10,773 bases of DNA, from positions 1 through 10,773 of the forward strand of contig DRPO01000655.1 in NCBI GenBank assembly GCA_011330835.1, written 5' to 3'. Positions 5,678 to 10,773 of the stretch are shown one piece after another. The DNA is from Gammaproteobacteria bacterium (GTDB lineage: Bacteria; Pseudomonadota; Gammaproteobacteria; UWMA-0217). Both the position numbers and the translations under genes were made by a program. Position 1 is the first letter of the stretch, and every line of letters begins with the position of its first letter. The notes beneath the pieces were generated by a model. The model worked only from the letters and a program-made list of their open reading frames with translations. It did not search any database and was not told where the DNA came from.

Positions 5678-5840
5678 TACCTCTTGCGATCAAGAATACC
5701 CCATTTAGGGCGCGCATCTTTTCGCCGATAGCTGCGTTGTAAAAACTTGCCATAGCCCCACTATGCCTGCGTTTTCACGCCTTGCTCTCGACGAAAACCT
5801 ACGCGCCCTAAATGGGGTATTCTTGATCGCAAGAGGTCTA
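5678..5840 (+). repeat. Family A palindromic element, copy 4 (complete, perfect terminal inverted repeats)
   Basis: The outer 35 bases at 5680-5714 (starting CCTCTTGCGATCAAG) are an exact reverse complement of 5802-5836. Interior blocks also pair imperfectly: TTTTCGCCGATAGC on the left with GCTCTCGACGAAAA on the right. At the centre CATAG (5751-5755) pairs with CTATG (5761-5765). The symmetric centre at 5758 means the whole 157-bp core can form one long hairpin. There is no open reading frame of note inside, so it is non-autonomous if mobile. Confidence 0.9.
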
Positions 5841-5854
5841 TCACACGTATTGCC

Positions 5855-5882
5855 CTGGATCCCGGCGTTCGCCGGGATGACG
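5855..5882 (+). repeat. Family B repeat, half copy
   Basis: Only the second hairpin is present: ATCCCGGC (5859-5866) and GCCGGGAT (5871-5878) with a GTTC loop, followed by GACG as in the full units. It lies directly after family A copy 4. Confidence 0.7.
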
Positions 5883-6020
5883 TCCATGATGATGGCGCCG
5901 GGTAGAAATGTCCTGGCTGTTTTGGCGGCGACAATGCCGGCGCTCCCGATCGGTCGATTTCATATGCGCCCACCCTGCGAGCACGCTGCGGAGTACGGCA
6001 AATCCCATGCATCGATGATA

Positions 6021-6122
6021 TACTTCCCGCGTCCGGGAATACCCCCCGTTCAGGGCGTGCGGATTTCGTCGAGATCAAAGATGCGCGGCCCGAACGGAGC
6101 GATTCGCGGGCGCAAGAAACAT
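6021..6122 (-). repeat. Family A palindromic element, copy 5 (internal deletion)
   Basis: The left end (ATACTTCCCGCGTCCGGG, then CCCCGTTCAGGGCGTG) and the TTTCGTCGAGA interior block are present. From about 6080 the sequence passes straight to a diverged opposite end (CCCGAACGGAGCGATTC, GCGGGCGCAAGAAA). About 60 bp around the centre are missing compared with complete copies. It abuts copy 6 with no spacer. The order of interior blocks is inverted relative to copies 1, 2 and 4. Confidence 0.65.
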
Positions 6123-6285
6123 ATACTTCTCGCGTTCAAGAATACCCCGTTCAGGGCGCGTGGATTTTCGTCGAGAGCAAGGCGCAAAAACGCAGGCATA
6201 GTGGCGCTACGTCAAGTTTTCGCAACGCAGCTATCGGCGAAAAAACGCGCGCCATGAATGGGGTATTCTTGATCGCGAGAAGTAT
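6123..6285 (-). repeat. Family A palindromic element, copy 6 (complete, inverted)
   Basis: About 163 bp with ends ATACTTCTCGCG (left) and CGCGAGAAGTAT (right). The interior reads TTTTCGTCGAGAGCAAGG, then CGCAGGCATAG, then GCAACGCAGCTATCGGCG, the reverse complement of the interior order in copies 2 and 4. The right end lies 42 bases before the pepA start codon, so the pepA promoter and leader must lie inside or at the edge of this element. Confidence 0.85.
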
Positions 6286-6327
6286 TTATTATCCACCCCC
6301 CTCTGGAACCAACCCGTCCCGATCACT

Positions 6328-7830
6328 ATGGATTTCTATATCAAGAGCGGCAGCCCGGAAAAGCAGCGCACAGCCTGCGTGGTCGTTCCGATCTTTTCTG
6401 GCAAGAAGCTGTCCCGACCCGCCGCGCGGCTGGATGAAGCCTCCGACGGCGGCATTCGCAAATTTCTCAAGCGCGGCGACATCCGCGGCGACAAGGGAGA
6501 GCTGGCGTGGATCTATGGCCTGGAAAACAGCTATGCGGAGCGTGTGTTGCTGGTGGGCTGCGGCGCCGAGCGCGACGTCAATCCCGCGGTTTTCCGCGAA
6601 CTATGCGAAACCGTCGCCAAGGCGCTGGACAACAGCGGCGCGACCGAGGCGTTCAGTTACCTGACCGCCGTGGACAGCCGCCACATCGACCCGATGCAGA
6701 TGGTGCGGGACACGGTCGTTCACTTCGAGATGGCGCTGTATCGTTTCGACGACTACAAGACCGACGTCAAGACCAGTTCGAGACCACTCAAGCGTCTGGC
6801 CATTGGCGTACAGCGTCGACGCGATCTGGCGGTCGCCGAAGCCTCCATGCGCGAGGGCAAGGGCATGGCCCTGGGCATGATCGTGGCGCGCGACCTGGGC
6901 AACCAGCCGCCCAATGTCTGCCACCCGAGTTACCTGGCGTCACAGGCCGAGTTGCTGCGCAAGACCTATCCTTCGCTGGAACTGGAGATTCTCGACGAAG
7001 AAGACATGACCGAACTCGGCATGGGCGCGTTCATGGCCGTGTCGCGCGGCAGCGATCAGCCGGGCAAACTGATCTGCATCAAACACCTCAACGCGCCGGA
7101 TCCGCATGAAAAACCGGTGGTGCTGGTCGGCAAGGGCATCACCTTCGACACCGGCGGAATTTCCATCAAGCCCTCCGCCGCCATGGACGAAATGAAATAC
7201 GACATGGGCGGGGCCGCCAGCGTTTTCGGCGTCATCACCGCTTGCGCCGAGTTGCAGCTGCCCGTCAATGTCATCGGCGTCGTCGCGGCCGCCGAAAACA
7301 TGCCAAGCGGCGGCGCTTCGCGGCCCGGGGACATCGTCAAGACCCTGTCCGGCCAGACCGTGGAAATCCTCAATACCGACGCCGAGGGCCGCCTGGTGCT
7401 CTGCGACGCGCTCACCTGGGTCGATCGTTTCAATCCGGCAGCGGTCATCGATATCGCCACCCTGACCGGGGCCTGCATCATCGCCCTCGGGCATCACGTC
7501 TCCGGCATGGTCACCAACAGCCCGTCGCTGGGCCGGGAGCTGTTCCACGCCGGCCAGGCCACCTACGACCGGGTGTGGGAACTGCCGCTCTACGAGGAAT
7601 ACACGGATCAGCTCAAAAGCAATTTCGCCGATATGGCCAATATCGGCGGTCGACCCGCCGGAACGATTACCGCCGGCGCCTTCCTGTCGAAATTCACCAG
7701 CGACTACCGCTGGGCGCATATCGACATTGCCGGCACCGCCTGGAAATCGGGCGAAGCCAAGGGCGCGACCGGAAGGCCCGTGCCGCTGCTCCTGGAATTC
7801 ATTTTCAAGCGCCTCAGATCGGCGGAATGA
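6328..7830 (+). CDS. pepA: Leucyl aminopeptidase A (M17 family)
   Basis: This is a 500-aa cytosolic two-metal aminopeptidase that removes N-terminal residues from peptides. In E. coli the same protein also binds DNA, serving Xer recombination and carAB control. The N-terminal domain opens MDFYIKSGSPEKQRTACVVV, close to the E. coli start. The catalytic domain carries VGKGITFDTGGISIKPS and NTDAEGRLVLCDALTW. The expected metal ligands are present as Lys269, Asp274, Asp292, Asp351 and Glu353, with catalytic Lys281 and Arg355, each one position from E. coli numbering. The start at 6328 is fixed by this N-terminal match, although no good Shine-Dalgarno sequence is seen. It diverges from lptF, and its stop overlaps the holC start as ATGA. 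The upstream region is occupied by family A repeats. Confidence 0.98.
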   Translation: MDFYIKSGSPEKQRTACVVVPIFSGKKLSRPAARLDEASDGGIRKFLKRGDIRGDKGELAWIYGLENSYAERVLLVGCGAERDVNPAVFRELCETVAKALDNSGATEAFSYLTAVDSRHIDPMQMVRDTVVHFEMALYRFDDYKTDVKTSSRPLKRLAIGVQRRRDLAVAEASMREGKGMALGMIVARDLGNQPPNVCHPSYLASQAELLRKTYPSLELEILDEEDMTELGMGAFMAVSRGSDQPGKLICIKHLNAPDPHEKPVVLVGKGITFDTGGISIKPSAAMDEMKYDMGGAASVFGVITACAELQLPVNVIGVVAAAENMPSGGASRPGDIVKTLSGQTVEILNTDAEGRLVLCDALTWVDRFNPAAVIDIATLTGACIIALGHHVSGMVTNSPSLGRELFHAGQATYDRVWELPLYEEYTDQLKSNFADMANIGGRPAGTITAGAFLSKFTSDYRWAHIDIAGTAWKSGEAKGATGRPVPLLLEFIFKRLRSAE

Positions 7831-8264
7831 CGCAGATCGATTTCTACATACTGCAAGCCGGGGCCGGCCAGTCGCGGATGGATTTCGCCATCCGGCTGAC
7901 GGAAAAACTCTACCGCGACGGCCGCCGCGTCCATTTGCATGCCGGCGATTCTGCTATGCTCAACGCACTGGACAGCGGTTTGTGGCAAAACCGGGATATC
8001 AGCTTCATTCCCCATGAAATTGCCGACGCGCCGCTGACGGATTGCCCCGTTACCCTGGGGACCGGCGCGTTCACCGGCGCCGAGGAAGTGCTGGTCAACC
8101 TGGCCGAAAACGTCCCGGAATTTTTTTCCCGGATGGAGCGCGTCGTTGAAATTATCGACACTGCCGCGCCCGACGTCGCGGCCGGTCGCGACCGCTATCG
8201 CTATTACCGGGACCGGGGATATCCACTGAAAAACCACAGCATTCCTTCGAGCAAGCCATCATGA
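7827..8264 (+). CDS. holC: DNA polymerase III chi subunit
   Basis: This 145-aa protein is close to the 147 aa of E. coli HolC. Chi binds the C-terminal tail of single-strand binding protein and, through psi (HolD), joins the clamp-loader complex, helping the replicase at primed single-stranded DNA. Visible family pattern: IDFYIL at the start, a helix with AIRLTEKLYRDGRRVHLH (21-38), DSGLWQNRDISFIPH (49-63) with Trp53, and a C-terminal VLVNLAENVPEFFSRMERVVEII. The open frame extends far upstream inside pepA, but the ATG at 7827 overlaps the pepA stop by four bases and gives the right N-terminus and length. Its own stop overlaps the next gene as ATGA. A divergent C-terminal extension (RDRYRYYRDRGYPLKNHS) fits the family. 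Confidence 0.94.
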   Translation: MTQIDFYILQAGAGQSRMDFAIRLTEKLYRDGRRVHLHAGDSAMLNALDSGLWQNRDISFIPHEIADAPLTDCPVTLGTGAFTGAEEVLVNLAENVPEFFSRMERVVEIIDTAAPDVAAGRDRYRYYRDRGYPLKNHSIPSSKPS

Positions 8265-8569
8265 GCGATTCAGACAAACACATTCCCACCCTGGACGAAA
8301 TGATTTTCCCGGGGCGACCGGACAAGGCCAAGACCACTCCGCCCGAAAGCGCCAAAGCGGCAGAGGAAAAAAAAACCGGCGCCGAATCAACCCCACCCGA
8401 AGCGCCCCCATCCAGGCGTCCGAAGCGCACCAGCTTCGAAACCATGCTCAACACCCAGATCGACGCCATACTGGCCCGCCACATGAAAGCCGCCCGCGCC
8501 GAAATCGTCCGCGCTGTCATGCTCGAACTGCGATCCCGCCTGCCCGTCGCCAACCGCAAGAAAAAGTAA
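8261..8569 (+). CDS. Small conserved-type protein of unknown function downstream of holC
   Basis: This is a 102-aa protein that I cannot assign to a characterised family. It starts with a short ordered motif, HIPTLDEMIFPG (7-18). An Ala/Pro/Lys/Glu-rich stretch, probably disordered, follows (19-58), then an amphipathic helical region SFETMLNTQIDAILARHMKAARAEIVRAVM (about 60-91), and a basic end NRKKK. Small proteins with a similar IPTL-type N-terminus and C-terminal helix occur after holC in other proteobacteria, as far as I recall (some under a DUF2486-like label), but I could not check this. The ATGA overlap with holC (8261-8264) shows translational coupling to a replication gene. A role with the replicase is possible but only a context-based guess. 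In E. coli valS follows holC; it is not here. Confidence 0.8.
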   Translation: MSDSDKHIPTLDEMIFPGRPDKAKTTPPESAKAAEEKKTGAESTPPEAPPSRRPKRTSFETMLNTQIDAILARHMKAARAEIVRAVMLELRSRLPVANRKKK

Positions 8570-8594
8570 TCACAGCTTTCCGCGCGCGGACAGG

Positions 8595-8630
8595 CTATAC
8601 TTCTTGCGATCGAGAATGCCTCGGCTCCTT
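8595..8630 (+). repeat. Possible decayed end of a family A element
   Basis: CTATACTTCTTGCGATCGAG and the following AATGCCTCGG resemble the left terminal block of family A (ATACCTCTTGCGATCAAG, AATACCCC). The rest of the element is not recognisable, although a CGCGCCTTTTC and GCGTTG further on could be decayed interior. The TATACT at 8596-8601 might serve as a -10 for the helicase gene, but the -35 position is poor. Confidence 0.4.
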
Positions 8631-8728
8631 CCGCATCGCGCGGAGATTTGCGCCCCGCGCCTTTTCTGACCCGCGTTGCTCACAAGATCGCGGAATTCCG
8701 CCCCGCCATTCATTTTTTCACCAACCCA

Positions 8729-10510
8729 ATGACCATACCTACCGAAACCAGCTTTTCCGGGCTGGGGCTTCCCGCCTCCGTCTGTCGCACACTGGACAAA
8801 CTCGGCTACGAACAACCCTCCGCGATCCAGGCCCACGCCATCCCCCCCTTGCTGGAGGGGCGGGATCTGCTCGGCGTCGCCCAGACCGGCACCGGAAAAA
8901 CCGCGGCCTTCGCCCTGCCGCTGATCGTCCGGCAAAAATCCGCATCGAACAAGCCATCCATCCTGGTGCTCACGCCGACCCGGGAGCTGTGCATTCAGGT
9001 CGCCGAAGCGTTTGAAACCTACGCGGAAAGCGTCGCCCGACTCGGGATTCTGCCGATCTACGGCGGACAGGATATCGGCGGCCAGATTCGGCGGCTCAAG
9101 GCCGGCGTTCAGGTCATCGTCGGCACGCCCGGCCGGGTCATCGACCTGATCAAGCGAAAAAACCTCAACCTTTCCGAACTGCGAAGCGTGGTGCTGGACG
9201 AGGCCGACGAAATGCTGCGAATGGGTTTTATCGACGACGTCGAATGGATCCTCGAACAGACGCCCGACCAGCGTCAGGTCGCGCTGTTCAGCGCCACGAT
9301 GCCCGCCGCCATTCAGCGCATCGCCGCCCGCTACCTGAAAGACCCGGTGGAAACCCGCATCGAATCATCGACCCGCACGGTCGACCGCATCGAACAGTCC
9401 TACATTGAAGTCAACGCCAAGCGCAAGCTGACCGCGCTCGACCTGATCCTGGAAACCGAAACGTTCGATGGCGTCATCGTCTTCGTTCGCACCAAGAACT
9501 CGGCCCAGGATCTGGCCCGAAAACTGGAAGCGAGAGGGTACCGCTGCGCCGCCATTCACGGCGACCTGAACCAGCGCCAGCGGGAACTCTGCCTGCGCCA
9601 GATGAAAGACTCGGTGATCGACGTCCTCGTCGCCACCGATGTCGCCGCGCGCGGCATCGATGTTTCGCGAATATCGCACGTCATCAACTACGACATCCCC
9701 TACGACGGCGAATCCTATATCCACCGCATCGGACGCACCGGGCGCGCCGGGCGCTCGGGCAAAGCCATCCTTTTCGTCACCCAACGGGAAAAAAGGATGC
9801 TCAAAACCATCGAAAAAACCACCGGGCGCGCCGTCAAGCCGCTCTCGCCGCCAACCCCCGCCGACCTGCGCCGGATCCGGCAGCAACGTTTCGCCGAAAT
9901 GATCAAAGACACGCTGCAAAACCGCTCGCTGAACAAACTCCGCGACACTCTCGGGGACATCAAGCAAGCCCACGGACTCAGCGATGAAGACATCGCCCTG
10001 GCGCTGGCGTTTATTTCGCGAAAAAATCACTCCCTGATCGTCAGCGACCGGGATTTGTCCCTGACGCCCACGACAAAACCCGCGACTTCCGAAAACAGGA
10101 CGCGCAAACCCCGCGACAAACAGGAGCCAACCCGCAGGCGCGCCGACCGCGCCGAGAAAGAAAAGCTCCCCATGCAAACCTACCGGCTCGCCGTTGGCAA
10201 AAAACACGCCGTGAGAGTGGGCGACATCCTCGGCGCCGTCGCCAACGAACTGGATATCGAAAGCCGCTACATCGGCAGCATCCAGATGAACGACGACAAC
10301 AGCCTGATCGACCTCCCCGAAGGCATGCCTCCCGAAGTGTTCCAGATTTTCCGCAAGATCCACATCCGGGGCTTCCCCGCCAGGCCGGAGAACCTCAGCC
10401 GCGGCAACAAGAAACACGCGCCGCGAACCAAGCCCCGGAAACCGTCAAGAAAAAAACTGAACCTGCCGAAATCCGCGAACCGGCGTACGGGGAAACGCAA
10501 GAAACCGTAG
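8729..10510 (+). CDS. deaD: DEAD-box ATP-dependent RNA helicase, DeaD/CsdA type
   Basis: This is a 593-aa ATP-dependent RNA helicase. DeaD (CsdA) proteins unwind structured RNA in ribosome assembly and mRNA turnover, especially in the cold. All core motifs are visible: Q-motif GYEQPSAIQ, Walker A AQTGTGKT (51-58), PTREL, TPGR, DEAD (157-160), SAT (188-190), and HRIGRTGRAGR from 332. A linker follows, then a DbpA-type RNA-binding domain (about 482-556) with MQTYRLAVGKKHAVRVGDI, SRYIGSIQM and LPEGMP, which separates DeaD from RhlE or SrmB. The C-terminus is a basic tail (KPRKPSRKK, TGKRKKP). The ATG at 8729 was chosen over a TTG 27 codons upstream because it matches the CsdA N-terminus. Its length is slightly below E. 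coli CsdA (629 aa), owing to a shorter tail. It lies 159 bp after the holC operon and may have its own promoter. Confidence 0.96.
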   Translation: MTIPTETSFSGLGLPASVCRTLDKLGYEQPSAIQAHAIPPLLEGRDLLGVAQTGTGKTAAFALPLIVRQKSASNKPSILVLTPTRELCIQVAEAFETYAESVARLGILPIYGGQDIGGQIRRLKAGVQVIVGTPGRVIDLIKRKNLNLSELRSVVLDEADEMLRMGFIDDVEWILEQTPDQRQVALFSATMPAAIQRIAARYLKDPVETRIESSTRTVDRIEQSYIEVNAKRKLTALDLILETETFDGVIVFVRTKNSAQDLARKLEARGYRCAAIHGDLNQRQRELCLRQMKDSVIDVLVATDVAARGIDVSRISHVINYDIPYDGESYIHRIGRTGRAGRSGKAILFVTQREKRMLKTIEKTTGRAVKPLSPPTPADLRRIRQQRFAEMIKDTLQNRSLNKLRDTLGDIKQAHGLSDEDIALALAFISRKNHSLIVSDRDLSLTPTTKPATSENRTRKPRDKQEPTRRRADRAEKEKLPMQTYRLAVGKKHAVRVGDILGAVANELDIESRYIGSIQMNDDNSLIDLPEGMPPEVFQIFRKIHIRGFPARPENLSRGNKKHAPRTKPRKPSRKKLNLPKSANRRTGKRKKP

Positions 10511-10573
10511 GTTGGACGGGCGCCGCCTCCTTATTATCAATAGTTTCATATATTGTCGCACTCAGTCGGCGCC

Positions 10574-10714
10574 TACCGACTGTTCCCTCTGAGAGGGTTA
10601 GGGGCTCCACGACCGAATCCCCACCGCCCCCCCTATCCGTCATTCCGGGCTGAGTGGAGCGAAGACCCGGAATCCAGAACGAGGCGCTGGATTCCCGCTT
10701 TCGCGGGAATGACG
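10574..10714 (+). repeat. Family B repeat, copy 3, with shared leader
   Basis: The core 10638-10714 matches the copies at 5388 and 5477, including GGGCTGAGTGGAGCGAAGAC and the ATTCCCGC/GCGGGAAT hairpin. The leader from TACCGACTGTTCCCT to CTATCCGTCAT matches 5333-5390 with a few substitutions and a short insertion of C-rich bases. Confidence 0.85.
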
Positions 10715-10727
10715 GAGCGCTGTAGAG

Positions 10728-10754
10728 GCCTGATAAGCCGAAGGCGCATCAGGC
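10728..10754 (+). repeat. REP-like hairpin
   Basis: GCCTGAT (10728-10734) pairs with ATCAGGC (10748-10754), and an inner GCC/GGC pair (10737-10739 with 10743-10745) extends the structure. The wording GTAG..GCCTGATAAG..GCATCAGGC resembles enterobacterial boxC/REP-type intergenic hairpins and the stretch near 1131 in this window. Confidence 0.55.
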
Positions 10755-10773
10755 ATAGCTGACGGCAACCTCG

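Larger units (their letters stand above)
5210..6327. other. Repeat-filled intergenic region between lptF and pepA
   Basis: There are 1118 bp between divergent start codons with no credible gene. Left to right it contains a back-to-back pair of family A ends, a GGCGGAC hairpin, two complete family B repeats, a complete family A copy, a half family B repeat, an internally deleted family A copy and another complete, inverted family A copy. Stretches 5555-5677 and 5884-6020 show nothing I recognise, apart from a weak CCAC/GTGG dyad near 5600. All open frames here are short and cross repeat boundaries. Confidence 0.85.
10511..10773. other. Non-coding right end of the window
   Basis: After the helicase stop there is a short AT-rich stretch (about 10532-10556) and a 7-bp hairpin, CAGTCGG (10563-10569) with CCGACTG (10576-10582), followed by TTCCCTCT, which is at best a weak terminator. 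Then come the composite family B repeat and a REP-like hairpin. I see no gene. Confidence 0.7.

Noticed and set aside
5210..6257. Short open frames in the lptF-pepA spacer, including ones with RGND or PAFAGMT peptides
   Set aside because: These are well-known false translations of dispersed repeats and cross from one repeat family into another.
5225..6285. CRISPR array or integron attC cassette array
   Set aside because: Repeat units are about 160 bp, irregularly spaced, in both orientations and partly deleted; there is no uniform short repeat with spacers, no cas genes, no integrase and no cassette genes.
6940..7719. Minus-strand frame of 259 aa opposite pepA
   Set aside because: Antisense shadow of a fully conserved pepA.
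7242..7826. Upstream extension of the holC frame inside pepA
   Set aside because: The extension is Arg-rich out-of-frame translation of pepA; HolC proteins begin at the ATG at 7827.
9365..10417. Minus-strand frame of 350 aa opposite deaD
   Set aside because: Antisense shadow of the helicase gene, with no ribosome binding site or recognisable domain.

Overview
The window looks like chromosomal DNA of a GC-rich gammaproteobacterium, possibly of a sulfur-oxidising type. The main support is the arrangement lptG-lptF (minus strand) divergent from pepA-holC (plus strand), which is the classic gammaproteobacterial neighbourhood. The PepA and DeaD proteins also resemble the Escherichia coli proteins closely throughout. 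The sulfur-oxidiser idea rests only on three DUF2173-type genes and is a weak inference. No species is claimed.

Layout from left to right. Positions 1-295 hold one and a half copies of a long palindromic repeat (called family A here) and an intrinsic terminator for a gene outside the window. At 296-871 (minus) lies a small, very basic protein with six AT-hook-like repeats, transcribed from a recognisable AT-rich promoter. Positions 872-1294 are non-coding, with that promoter, a pair of direct repeats about 111 bp apart and a strong terminator. At 1295-2424 (minus) three small DUF2173/roadblock-like paralogues form an apparent operon ending at that terminator. An RDD membrane protein (2579-3016, plus) converges on lptFG (3024-5209, minus), which encodes the membrane half of the lipopolysaccharide export ABC transporter.

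The 1.1-kb space between lptF and pepA (5210-6327) has no credible gene and is largely built of repeats: four family A copies or remnants, three full or partial copies of a proteobacterial dispersed hairpin repeat (family B), and a short GGCGGAC hairpin. Then come pepA (aminopeptidase A), holC (DNA polymerase III chi) and a 102-aa protein of unknown function, joined by ATGA overlaps as one translationally coupled unit. After 159 bp there is a deaD/csdA-type RNA helicase. The right end (10511-10773) holds another family B copy with a leader shared with the 5.3-kb copy, and a small REP-like hairpin.

Most genes are conserved housekeeping genes. The less ordinary parts are the palindromic element family A, the three tandem DUF2173 paralogues (one with a cysteine cluster the others lack), and the AT-hook repeat protein. 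I see no phage, CRISPR, toxin-antitoxin, transposase or defence genes.
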